Part shown: piece after piece, positions 1-6,791 of the stretch
Layout of the letters: the number at the start of each line of letters is the position of its first letter
How positions within the stretch are numbered: the stretch's first letter is position 1
NCBI GenBank assembly: GCA_001311585.1
Contig: BBBN01000074.1
Span: forward strand, 1 to 7,275
DNA length: 7,275 nt
Reading direction: 5' to 3'
Source: Thermus sp. JCM 17653
Lineage (GTDB): Bacteria > Deinococcota > Deinococci > Deinococcales > Thermaceae
Notes under the pieces: generated by a model
The model's input: the letters and a program-made list of their open reading frames with translations, nothing else
The model's database searches: none
Told to the model about the DNA's origin: nothing
Position numbers and translations under genes: made by a program

Positions 1-1008
1 GGGGGAGCCCGGGGTGGGCAAGAGCACCCTCCTCCTGGAGATGGCCAAGGCCATGCCGGAGCGGGTCTACTACCTGGCGGGAGAGGAGTCCCCGGCCCAG
101 ATCAAGCTGCGGGCCGGCGCCTTGGGGTGAAGGACCTCCTCCTCCTCCGGGAGACCCGGTTGGAACCCCTCCTCCACCTCCTGGAGCGGGAGCCCCCCGA
201 GGCCCTCTTTGTGGACTCCATCCAGACCATAGAGGCCGGAGGAAGCCCCGGGAGCCTGGTGGCGGTGCGTGAGGCCACCTCCGCCTTCGTGCGCTTCGCC
301 AAGGAAAGCGGGGCCGCGGTGGTCCTGGTGGGGCACGTGACCAAGGAGGGGGTGGTAGCGGGGCCCAAGAGCGTGGAGCACGCCGTGGACGCCACCCTCT
401 ACCTGGAGACCGCTGGGGTCTACCGGGTCTTAAGGAGCGCCAAGAACCGCTTCGGCCCCGTGGGGGAGCTCGGGGTCTTCCGCATGGAGGAGGAGGGGCT
501 GCTGGAGGTGAAAAACCCCTCGGAGGCCTTCCTCCTGGAGAGGCCTTTGGGGGTGCCGGGGAGCGCCATCGCTTTGGCCCTGGCGGGGGAGCGGGCTTTG
601 GCCCTCGAGGTCCAGGCCCTGGCCGCCAAGACCCCCTTCCCCGCCCCCCGCCGGGTGGTCCAGGGGCTGGAGGCCAGGCGGGTGGACATGGTCCTGGCGG
701 TGCTGGAAAGGCGGCTTGGCCTGCCCCTGGCCAACCTGGACGTCTACGTGAACCTGGCCGGGGGGCTTAAGGTCTTGGACCCCGGGCTGGACCTGGCCGT
801 GGCCCTGGCGGTGTATTCTGCGGTGGTGGGAAGGCCCCTGCCCCAGGACCTGGCGGCCGTGGGGGAGGTGGGGCTTCTGGGAGAGGTGCGGAGCGTCACC
901 GGCCTGGAGAGGCGGCTTCGGGAGGGGGAGCGGGCGGGCTTCGCCCGCTTCCTGCACCCCGGCAACACCCGAAGCCTGGGGGAAGCGGTGGAGCGGTACC
1001 TGGGATGA
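1..1008 (+). CDS. radA: DNA repair ATPase RadA (Sms), 3' part, with one frameshift
   Basis: RadA is a RecA-like ATPase that helps process recombination intermediates and branch migration during DNA repair. The 5' end lies outside the window, so the N-terminal zinc finger is missing. Reading from base 2, the sequence opens directly in Walker A (GEPGVGKST) and continues through [12 protein letters not shown]. It then meets TGA at 128-130. The rest continues one frame over, from GTG at 127 ([16 protein letters not shown]). Walker B is [10 protein letters not shown] (Asp at 214-216). The RadA-specific KNRFG motif is at 442-456. The Lon-protease-like C-terminal domain ([14 protein letters not shown], then [14 protein letters not shown]) fills roughly 530-1000. 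Restoring one base near 111-119 joins the two frames into LRAGRLGVKD, close to the usual LRAERLGVKD; 335 residues are then visible. The stop codon overlaps the next start (ATGA), suggesting cotranscription. The identity is secure. The break looks like a sequencing indel. Confidence 0.95.
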   Translation, partial: GGARGGQEHPPPGDGQGHAGAGLLPGGRGVPGPDQAAGRRLGVKDLLLLRETRLEPLLHLLEREPPEALFVDSIQTIEAGGSPGSLVAVREATSAFVRFAKESGAAVVLVGHVTKEGVVAGPKSVEHAVDATLYLETAGVYRVLRSAKNRFGPVGELGVFRMEEEGLLEVKNPSEAFLLERPLGVPGSAIALALAGERALALEVQALAAKTPFPAPRRVVQGLEARRVDMVLAVLERRLGLPLANLDVYVNLAGGLKVLDPGLDLAVALAVYSAVVGRPLPQDLAAVGEVGLLGEVRSVTGLERRLREGERAGFARFLHPGNTRSLGEAVERYLG

Positions 1009-2011
1009 ACGGGCGTCTTTTCCTCTACCTCCTCTTCGCCCTTGTGGGCTACCAGGGGCGGTGGCCCTGGAGGGCCTGGGCCTCCTCCCCCGCTCCGCCG
1101 GCTTCCTCTCCCTGAACCGCCTCTATCTGGCCGCGGCGGGCTTCCTGAGCGGGGTCCTCCTGGCCCCCCGGCTGGAGGCCTTCCTGGAGAGGCGCCTGGC
1201 CCGCCTGCGGGCCCTCCCTCCCGAGGTGCCGGTGGCCCTCACCCTGGGGGCCACCCTGGGCCTCCTCTTCACCGTGCTCCTCACCAGCCTCCTTTCCCAG
1301 GTGCCGGGCTTCAGCCCCTACCACAGCCTCCTTCTGGCCCTCTTCCTGGTGGGCCTCTTCGCCTACCTGGCCTTGGGGTACAAGGAGTACCTCCGCCCCC
1401 CCCAAAGGGAACGCCGCCCCCAGGGGGGCAAGGTGCTGGACACCAGCGTCCTGGTGGACGGGCGCCTCGCCGAGGTGGCGGCCACGGGTTTCTTGGAAGG
1501 CCCCCTCTACGTGCCCCACTTCGTCCTGAAGGAGCTCCAGCACTTCGCCGACAGCCCCGACGCCCTGAAGCGGGCCAAGGGAAGGCGGGGCCTCGAGGCC
1601 CTGGAGAGGCTGAAGGAGCACCTCCCCCTGGAGGTGGTGGAGGAAACCCCAAAGGGGGAGAGCGTGGACGAGAAGCTCCTCTTCCTGGCCCGGGACCTGG
1701 GGGCGGCCCTGGTCAGCAACGACCTCGCCCTTTTGCAGATGGCCCGGATCTACGGGGTGAAGGCCCTGTCGGTCCAGGCCCTGGCCCAGGCCCTTCGCCC
1801 CCAGCTCCAGGTGGGGGACACCCTGAGGCTCCACATCCTCAAGGAGGGCAAGGAGCCCCACCAGGGGGTGGGCTACCTGGAGGACGGCTCCATGGTGGTG
1901 GTGGACGGGGGTATCCGCTACCGGGGCCAGGAGGTGGAGGTGGTCATCACCCAGGCCATCCAGACCCAGGTGGGCCGCCTCTTCTTCGCCCGACCCGCCG
2001 CGGAGGCCTGA
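1005..2011 (+). CDS. Membrane-anchored PIN-TRAM domain protein (YacL-like), with one frameshift
   Basis: This looks like a putative membrane-tethered RNase of the YacL family. The start is ATG at 1005, overlapping the radA stop. After LFALVGYQG the frame breaks in the GGGG run at 1055-1058. One added G gives [11 protein letters not shown] and a 335-residue protein, about normal for YacL relatives. Restored numbering shows four hydrophobic segments near residues 4-19, 40-54, 76-97 and 107-125. A PIN nuclease domain follows from about residue 143, with acidic residues Asp146 (LDTS), Asp152 (VDGR), Glu177 (LKELQ), Asp222 (SVDEK) and Asp240 (SNDLA). These would bind the catalytic metal. A C-terminal TRAM domain, probably RNA-binding, covers about 267-330 (LQVGDTLRL to VGRLFFARP). 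In Bacillus, radA and yacL flank disA; here they touch. The substrate is unknown and nuclease activity is inferred from family motifs. Confidence 0.92.
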
Positions 2012-2014
2012 AGG

Positions 2015-2020
2015 TATAAT
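2015..2020 (+). promoter_or_regulatory. sucCD promoter -10 box (TATAAT)
   Basis: This is a perfect sigma-A type -10 hexamer, TATAAT, 4 nt after the stop of the PIN-TRAM gene and 33 nt before the sucC start. No convincing -35 is visible: the best match is CCGACC at 1990-1995, with a long 19-nt spacer, and there is no TGN extension. Transcription would begin near 2027 and give a leader of about 27 nt. The box makes sucCD a transcription unit separate from radA/PIN-TRAM, although read-through remains possible because no terminator precedes it. Confidence 0.7.
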
Positions 2021-2028
2021 GCTCCTGG

Positions 2029-2044
2029 CCTTGGCCGGCCAAGG
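2029..2044 (+). promoter_or_regulatory. 16-bp perfect palindrome overlapping the sucC ribosome binding site
   Basis: CCTTGGCCGGCCAAGG is a perfect palindrome between the -10 box and the sucC start. In RNA it could fold as a 6-bp stem (CCUUGG/CCAAGG) with a CCGG loop. Its 3' arm includes the first AAGG of the Shine-Dalgarno sequence AAGGAGGT. It could limit ribosome access, or act in DNA as a dimeric-regulator site just downstream of the transcription start. Both roles are inference; only the symmetry and overlap are seen. Confidence 0.55.
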
Positions 2045-2048
2045 AGGT
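2041..2048 (+). promoter_or_regulatory. Strong Shine-Dalgarno of sucC that fixes a TTG start
   Basis: AAGGAGGT lies 5 nt before TTG at 2054-2056. That TTG opens the frame reading (M)[11 protein letters not shown], the usual SucC N-terminus. The upstream GTG at 2047 is in another frame and lies inside this site, so it is not the start. Confidence 0.85.
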
Positions 2049-2053
2049 GGAGC

Positions 2054-3188
2054 TTGAACCTGCACGAGTATCAAGCCAAGGAGATCCTGGCCCGCTACGG
2101 GGTGCCCGTGCCGCCGGGCAAGGTGGCCTACACCCCGGACGAGGCGAAGAGGATCGCCGAGGAGTTCGGCAAGCGGGTGGTCATCAAGGCCCAGGTGCAC
2201 GTGGGGGGAGAGGCAAGGCGGGGGGAGTGAAGCTCGCCGACACCCCCCAGGAGGCCTACGAGAAGGCCCAGGCCATCCTGGGCATGAACATCAAGGGCCT
2301 CACCGTGAAGAAGGTCCTGGTGGCCGAGGCGGTGGACATCGCCAAGGAGTACTACGCGGGCCTCATCCTGGACCGCGCCAAGAAGCGGGTGGTCCTCATG
2401 CTCTCCAAGGAGGGGGGCGTGGACATCGAGGAGGTGGCCGCCAGAAACCCCGAGGCCATCCACAAGTTCTGGATTGACCCCCACAAGGCTTCCGCCCCTT
2501 TGAGGCCCGGGAGATGGCGAAGCGGGCGGGGCTTGAAGGCAACCTCAACAAGCTCGCCCAGGTCCTGGTGGCCCTCTACCGGGCCTACGAGAGGGTGGAC
2601 GCCTCCATCGCCGAGATCAACCCCCTGGTGGTGACCACGGAAGGCCACATCGTGGCCGCCGACGCCAAGATCGTCCTGGACGACAACGCCCTCTTCCGCC
2701 ACCCCGACCTCGCCGAGCTCAGGGAGGTGGAGGCCGAGCACCCCCTGGAGGTGGAGGCCAGCAACTACGGCTTCGCTTACGTGAAGCTTGACGGCAACAT
2801 CGGCATCATCGGCAACGGGGCGGGCCTCGTGATGTACACCCTGGACCTGGTGAACCGGGTAGGGGGCAGGCCCGCCAACTTCCTGGACATCGGCGGCGGG
2901 GCCAAGGCGGAGGTGGTCTACAACGCCCTCAAGGTCGTCCTCAAGGACCCTGAGGTGAAGGGGGTCTTCATCAACATCTTCGGGGGCATCACCCGGGCGG
3001 ACGAGGTGGCCAAGGGGGTGATCCGCGCCCTGGAGGAGGGTCTCCTCACCAAGCCCGTGGTGATGCGGGTGGCGGGCACCGCCGAGGAGGAGGCCAAGAA
3101 GCTTTTGGAGGGGAAGCCCATCTACATGTACCCCACGTCCCTTGAGGCGGCCAAGGCCATCGTGGCCATGGTGGGAGGTGCGGCGTGA
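2054..3188 (+). CDS. sucC: Succinyl-CoA synthetase (ADP/GDP-forming) beta subunit, with two frameshifts
   Basis: SucC, with SucD, interconverts succinyl-CoA and succinate while making ATP or GTP in the TCA cycle, in the cytoplasm. It begins at TTG 2054 ([19 protein letters not shown]), behind a strong Shine-Dalgarno sequence. Two single-base losses break it: one in the G run 2203-2208 (restored [12 protein letters not shown]) and one at the GG 2487-2488 (restored [13 protein letters not shown]). With both restored the protein has 378 residues, the length I recall for Thermus SucC. The N-terminal ATP-grasp domain carries the nucleotide site. Mg2+ ligands Asn190 (AEINPLVV) and Asp204 (AADAKIV) correspond to E. 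coli Asn199 and Asp213. The C-terminal ligase domain has GNGAGL (Asn255) and FGGITR (Gly311-Arg315). The stop overlaps the sucD start (GTGA), so translation is probably coupled and subunits made in equal amounts. Protein conservation is otherwise intact, arguing against a pseudogene. Confidence 0.96.
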
Positions 3189-4050
3189 TCCTGGTGAACC
3201 GCGAGACCCGGGTCCTGGTCCAGGGCATCACCGGCCGGGAAGGGCAGTTCCACACCCAGCAGATGCTTTCCTACGGCACCAAGATCGTGGCCGGGGTCAC
3301 CCCGGGCAAGGGAGGGAGTGAGGTCCTGGGGGTGCCGGTGTACGACACGGTGAAGGAGGCGGTGGCGAACCACGAGGTGGACGCCTCCATCATCTTCGTG
3401 CCCGCCCCCATGGCGGCGGACGCCGCCCTGGAAGCCGCCCACGCCGGGATCCCCCTCATCGTCCTCATCACCGAGGGCATCCCCACCCTGGACATGGTGC
3501 GGGCGGTGGAGGAGATCAAGGCCCTGGGCTCCCGCCTCATCGGAGGGAACTGCCCGGGGATCATCAGCGCCGAGGAGACCAAGATCGGCATCATGCCGGG
3601 CCACGTCTTCAAGCGGGGAAAGGTGGGCCTCATCAGCCGCTCCGGCACCCTCACCTACGAGGCCGCGGCCGCCCTCTCCCAAGCGGGGCTCGGCACCACC
3701 ACCACCGTAGGGATAGGGGGCGACCCCGTCATCGGCACCACCTTCAAGGACCTCCTTCCCCTCTTCAACGAGGACCCGGAGACCGAGGCCGTGGTGCTCA
3801 TCGGGGAGATCGGCGGCTCCGACGAGGAGGAGGCGGCGGCGTGGGTGAAGGACCACATGAAGAAGCCCGTGGTGGGCTTCATCGGGGGCCGCTCCGCCCC
3901 CAAGGGAAAGCGCATGGGCCACGCCGGAGCCATCATCATGGGCAACGTGGGCACGCCGGAGTCCAAGCTTAAGGCCTTCGCCGAGGCGGGCATCCCCGTG
4001 GCCGACACCATTGACGAGATCGTGGAGCTGGTGAAAAAGGCCCTGGCTAG
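3185..4050 (+). CDS. sucD: Succinyl-CoA synthetase alpha subunit, frameshift at its last codon
   Basis: The alpha subunit binds CoA and carries the phosphohistidine intermediate. It starts at GTG 3185, overlapping the sucC stop by GTGA. The N-terminal CoA-binding Rossmann domain includes [29 protein letters not shown] follows in the middle. In uncorrected numbering the catalytic residues fall at Glu208 (IGEIGGSDE) and phospho-acceptor His246 (MGHAGAI), the same numbers as in E. coli SucD. As given, the frame runs past the true end, through the terminator and across malQ to 4525, giving a false 446-residue product. One G restored at 4045-4046 (CTG GGC TAG) yields ...VELVKKALG and a stop at 4048-4050, exactly 288 residues as in Thermus. 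A GC-rich hairpin follows 17 nt downstream. The identity and corrected end are both well supported. Confidence 0.96.
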
Positions 4051-4066
4051 GGCCCAGAACCCTTCC

Positions 4067-4086
4067 GAGCCCCCTTCGGGGGGCTC
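4067..4086 (+). terminator. Probable sucCD terminator hairpin with UUCG loop
   Basis: GAGCCCCC-TTCG-GGGGGCTC forms an 8-bp perfect stem with a very stable UUCG tetraloop, 17 nt after the corrected sucD stop. The sequence that follows (GTACCCCTTTGG) has only a short T run, so it is not a textbook intrinsic terminator. Its stability and position at the end of the operon favour termination or 3' end protection of the sucCD mRNA. Confidence 0.65.
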
Positions 4087-4156
4087 GTACCCCTTTGGCG
4101 TGAATCCTTCGCCTAAGCCCAAGTACGGAAGCCCTGCGGGCCTTTTTGGCCGGGGC

Positions 4157-4184
4157 CCCCATGCTGGCCCAAGCCAGCATGGGG
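4157..4184. repeat. Intergenic inverted repeat, copy 1 (between convergent sucD and malQ)
   Basis: CCCCATGCTGGC-CCAA-GCCAGCATGGGG is a 12-bp perfect stem with a 4-nt loop, ending 5 nt before the malQ stop codon (minus strand) and followed on the plus strand by TGGTGT. A near-identical copy lies upstream of malQ at 5765-5791. Placed between convergent genes, it could terminate both. A shared sequence in two intergenic gaps suggests a dispersed Thermus intergenic repeat; I cannot count further copies from this window. Confidence 0.75.
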
Positions 4185-4189
4185 TGGTG

Positions 4190-5688
4190 TCATATCCGGC
4201 CCGTGGCCTCGGCCATGGCCCTAAGCCTCGCCCCGTGCTCCGGGGTAAGCCCTCCCGGAAGGAGCCGCCAGGCCCAGTTCCCCGAGGGCCTTCCCGGGTA
4301 GTTCATCCGGGCCTCGCTACCCAAGGAGAGGACGTCCTGCACCGGGTAAACGGCAAGCCGGGCCACGGAGGCCATCCCCAGGCGCATCAGGGCCCAGGGC
4401 ACCTCCGCCTCCTCCTGGAAGAAAATCCCCCAGTCCGCCAGGTAACGCTCCAGGAAGGCCCTTTCGTGGGGGGTGGCCGTGCGGTACCAGCCAGGGTGGT
4501 GTCGTTGTCGTGGGTGCCGGTGTAAACCACCACCCGGCCGTGGGCGGGGTAGTTGTGGGGAGGAAGGGGTTTTCCATCCCGTCGTCAAAGGCGAACTGCA
4601 ACACCTTCATCCGGGGAGGCCGAAGCGGTCGCGCAGGGCCTCCACCTCGGGGGTGATGACCCCCAGGTCCTCAGCCAGGATGGGCACCTCGCCGAAGAAC
4701 TCCTGGATCTTCTGGAAAAGCTTCTCCCCCGGAGCCTTGACCCAGCGCCCCTCCACCGCCGTGGGGCAACTGGCGGGGATCTCCCAGTAGGCCTCAAAGC
4801 CGCGGAAGTGGTCTATGCGCACCAGGTGGAAGAGCTCCAGGGCTTTCTCCAGGCGGCGGATCCAGAAGGAGAATCCCTCCTGCTCCAGAACGTCCCAGCG
4901 GTAAAGGGGGTTACCCCAGCGCTGGCCAGTTTCCGAGAAGTAGTCGGGGGGCACCCCGGCCACCACCGTGGGGCGGCCCTCCTCGTCCAGGTGAAACCAC
5001 TCGGGATGGGCCCAGACCTCGGCGGAGTCCTCGGCCACGAAGATGGGCATGTCCCCGATGATCCTGAGGCCCAAAGCCTCGGCCTCCGCCTTCAGGGCCC
5101 CCCACTGGCGGAAGAAGAGCCACTGGGTGAAGGCGTGGAAGGCCACCTCCTGCGCCAAGGCCTCCTCCGCCTCCTTTAGGGCCTTCGCTCCCGCTTCCTC
5201 AGGGGGAGGGGCCACCGGTTCCAGGGAAGCCCCCCATGCCGGCCTTTGAGGGCCATGAAGAGGGCGTAGTCCCTCAACCAGTAAGCCTCCTCCGCCTGGA
5301 AGCGGGCGAAGTCTTCCCGCTCCTCCGGGGGGGCCTTCTCCTGGAAGCCCCGGAAGGCCGCCTTCAGGGCGGGCCACTTCCAGGCGTAGAGGAGGCCGTA
5401 GTCCACCCGGCCCTGGGGGAAGCCGGGGTCCTCGAGGCGCAGGTAGCCCCGCTCCGCAAGGGGCCTCAGGTCTACGAGGTAGGGGTTTCCGGCGAAGGCG
5501 CTGAAGGACTGGTACGGGGAGTCGCCATAGCCCGTGGGGCCCAGGGGGAGGACCTGCCAGTACCGTCCCCCCGCCTCCCGCAGGAAGCGGAGGAAGTCCC
5601 GGGCCTCCTCCCCCAGGACGCCCACGCCGTAGGGGCCGGGGAGGCTCGTGGGGTGGAGGAGGAGGCCATAGGCGCGGGGAAGCTCCAT
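4190..5688 (-). CDS. malQ: 4-alpha-glucanotransferase (amylomaltase, GH77), with four frameshifts
   Basis: Amylomaltase moves alpha-1,4-glucan chains between maltodextrins, releasing glucose and making long or cyclic glucans in the cytoplasm. The start is ATG at 5688 ([21 protein letters not shown]). An in-frame start farther up, at 5706, would include promoter sequence and is rejected. Four single-base losses break the frame, near 5188-5193 (after LPLRKRE), 4611-4612 (FGLPG|MKVLQF), 4557-4560 ([12 protein letters not shown]) and 4491-4492 (DNDTTL|GWYRTA). Restoring them gives exactly 500 residues, the length of Thermus amylomaltase. Catalytic residues then sit at Asp293 (VRIDHFRG), Glu340 (LAEDLG) and Asp395 (GTHDNDTT), matching known GH77 numbering. 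The sequence is very close to the T. aquaticus enzyme. Transcription appears leaderless from TATACT at 5695-5700. It converges on sucD and seems monocistronic, with inverted repeats on both sides. Confidence 0.96.
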
Positions 5689-5694
5689 GGGCCC

Positions 5695-5700
5695 AGTATA
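5695..5700 (-). promoter_or_regulatory. malQ promoter -10 box, apparently leaderless
   Basis: On the minus strand TATACT (5 of 6 to TATAAT) ends 6 nt before the malQ ATG (spacer GGGCCC). Transcription would therefore start at or next to the A of ATG, giving a leaderless mRNA, a common arrangement in Thermus. There is no Shine-Dalgarno sequence between the box and ATG, consistent with this. At 17-nt spacing the -35 position is TGGAAG (5718-5723), a weak match to TTGACA. Confidence 0.7.
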
Positions 5701-5709
5701 CCCCACCTA

Positions 5710-5723
5710 TGGAAGAGCTTCCA
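5710..5723. promoter_or_regulatory. Inverted repeat at the malQ -35 position (possible operator)
   Basis: TGGAAG-AG-CTTCCA is a perfect 6-bp inverted repeat with a 2-nt centre, and one arm coincides with the expected -35 hexamer of malQ. A dimeric regulator bound here would compete with or assist RNA polymerase. No regulator gene is present in the window and no second copy was noticed, so the role is a guess from position and symmetry. Confidence 0.35.
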
Positions 5724-5764
5724 CAAATGGCCATGTAAGGCGGGACAAGGGCCCTTCCCTGGGG

Positions 5765-5791
5765 CCCCATGCTGCTTGCGCCAGCATGGGG
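5765..5791. repeat. Intergenic inverted repeat, copy 2 (upstream of malQ)
   Basis: The arms CCCCATGCTG-C and GCCAGCATGGGG around loop TTGC repeat the element at 4157-4184, including the GGGGCCCC lead-in and the GTGGTGT that follows. The left arm lacks one G compared with copy 1 (CTGC instead of CTGGC). The missing G matches the single-base losses seen in the neighbouring genes; restored, the stem is again 12 bp. It lies between the hydroxybutyryl-CoA dehydrogenase gene and malQ. Confidence 0.7.
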
Positions 5792-5808
5792 TGGTGTTAA
5801 GTACCCCA

Positions 5809-5826
5809 CCGCGGCTTTCGCCGCGG
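5809..5826 (-). terminator. Possible terminator hairpin downstream of the dehydrogenase gene
   Basis: On the minus strand CCGCGGC-GAAA-GCCGCGG is a 7-bp GC-only stem closed by a stable GNRA loop (GAAA), 72 nt past the dehydrogenase stop. The sequence after it (TGGGGTACTTAAC) has no U tract, so termination by this stem alone is uncertain. It is the best-formed hairpin candidate between the two minus-strand genes. Confidence 0.4.
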
Positions 5827-5830
5827 CGGG

Positions 5831-5850
5831 GGCCCCAAAAGGGCCTTCTT
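5831..5850. other. Small hairpin with T-rich flank in the dehydrogenase-malQ gap
   Basis: On the plus strand GGCCC-CAAAA-GGGCC is followed by TTCTTCTC. It would resemble an intrinsic terminator for plus-strand transcription, for example antisense transcription out of the malQ region. On the minus strand it is simply a 5-bp GC stem just upstream of the GAAA-loop hairpin and could contribute to ending the dehydrogenase transcript. No plus-strand gene is present here. Confidence 0.3.
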
Positions 5851-5898
5851 CTCACCCTGTTTCGGGCGTCCCATGTTGCGAAAACAACGTGCGGGCAC

Positions 5899-6771
5899 TT
5901 AGCCTACCTTGTTGCCCTTCTCGTCGTAGGCGTAAAAGCCCCGCCCCGTCTTGCGGCCCAAAAGCCCCGCCTGGACCATGCGGCGAAGGAGGGGGGAGGG
6001 CCGGTACTTGTCGTCCCCGAAGCCCCGGTGGAGGACCTCCATGATGGCCAGGCAGGTGTCCAGGCCGATGAAGTCGGCGAGCTCCAGGGGCCCCATGGGG
6101 TGGTTCATCCCGAGGCGCATGATGCCGTCAATGGCCTCCTTGGTGGCCACCCCTTCCCGCAGGGCCTCAATGGCCTCGTTGATCATGGGCATGAGGAGGC
6201 GGTTGGAGATGAAGCCGGGGTAGTCCTGGACCTCCAGGGGGGTCTTCCCCATGCGCCTCGCCACCCCCACCACGGTGTCCCGGGTGGCCTCGGAGGTGAG
6301 CTCCCCCCGGATCACCTCCACGAGCTGCATGAGGGGCACGGGGTTGAAGAAGTGCATGCCGATGAAGCGCTCCGGACGCCCCGAGTAGCGGGCGAGGGCG
6401 GTGATGGGGATGGAGCTGGTGTTGCTGGCGAGGATGGCCTCGGGCTTGGCCAAAGCCCCCAGGCGCTCAAAGAGCCTCCGCTTCTCCCCCTCGTCCTCCA
6501 CGATGGCCTCCACGATGAGGTCGGCGTCTTTGAGGTCCTCGAGGCTCAGGCTCGTCCGGATCCGCCCCAAGGCCTCTTCGTAGGCCTCCTGGGTGATCTT
6601 TCCCTTCTCCAGGAACTTGACCAAAGAGCGCCTTATGGCGGCGAGGCCCCTTTCCAGGAAACTTTCCGCCACGTCCACGAGGACCACCTCGTAGCCCGCG
6701 CTCGCCGCCACCTGGGCGATGCCGCTTCCCATCTGCCCCGCGCCCACCACGCCGATCCGCTTGACCTCCAT
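5899..6771 (-). CDS. hbd: 3-hydroxybutyryl-CoA (3-hydroxyacyl-CoA) dehydrogenase
   Basis: This NAD(P)-dependent enzyme interconverts 3-hydroxyacyl-CoA and acetoacetyl- or 3-oxoacyl-CoA in beta-oxidation or short-chain hydroxyacid metabolism, in the cytoplasm. Taking ATG at 6771 gives 290 residues, normal for the single-domain family. The preceding GGGGTGA acts as a ribosome binding site; GTG at 6780 is possible but lies beside it. The N-terminal Rossmann fold shows GAGQMG (Gly10, Gly12, Gly15). The active site shows Ser in ASNTSS, the catalytic pair His140 (GMHFFNP) and Glu152 (QLVEVI), and Asn in SNRLLMP. The C-terminal dimerisation domain has [19 protein letters not shown] and ends [13 protein letters not shown]. 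The reading frame is intact, unlike its left neighbours. It starts 20 nt after the transporter stop on the same strand, so they are probably cotranscribed from outside the window. Substrate chain length cannot be told from sequence alone. Confidence 0.93.
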   Translation of the reverse strand: MEVKRIGVVGAGQMGSGIAQVAASAGYEVVLVDVAESFLERGLAAIRRSLVKFLEKGKITQEAYEEALGRIRTSLSLEDLKDADLIVEAIVEDEGEKRRLFERLGALAKPEAILASNTSSIPITALARYSGRPERFIGMHFFNPVPLMQLVEVIRGELTSEATRDTVVGVARRMGKTPLEVQDYPGFISNRLLMPMINEAIEALREGVATKEAIDGIMRLGMNHPMGPLELADFIGLDTCLAIMEVLHRGFGDDKYRPSPLLRRMVQAGLLGRKTGRGFYAYDEKGNKVG

Positions 6772-6791
6772 GGCCTTCACCCCGGCCCATT

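Noticed and set aside
1042..2019. Open frame of 325 codons on the plus strand rich in Gly, Pro and Arg
   Set aside because: It lies in another frame of the PIN-TRAM gene, has low-complexity Gly/Pro composition caused by high GC, and contains no known motif; the overlapping frame has clear PIN and TRAM domains.
1049..2200. Open frame of 383 codons on the minus strand, opposite PIN-TRAM
   Set aside because: Antisense shadow rich in His, Gln, Gly and Leu, with no domain; long antisense frames are expected where third positions are almost always G or C.
2203..2490. Programmed ribosomal frameshifting in sucC
   Set aside because: Two separate breaks at plain G runs, without a conserved slippery site or pseudoknot, in a gene that is unbroken in known Thermus; the same kind of break appears in four other genes here.
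4141..4156. GGCC-TTTTT-GGCC as a terminator stem before the inverted repeat
   Set aside because: Only 4 bp, and the T run is in the loop rather than after the stem; it overlaps the GC-rich lead-in of the repeat.
3122..4180. Open frame of 352 codons on the minus strand, opposite sucD
   Set aside because: Antisense shadow of a highly conserved gene, rich in His, Asp and Gly, with no recognisable motif.
4190..5688. malQ as a decayed pseudogene
   Set aside because: All four breaks are single-base losses, all three catalytic acids are present, and the restored length is exactly 500; real decay would also show substitutions and larger deletions.
5727..5756. Short palindromes ATGGCCAT and AAGGGCCCTT upstream of malQ
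   Set aside because: Palindromes of 8-10 bp are common by chance in GC-rich DNA, and neither sits at a promoter element.
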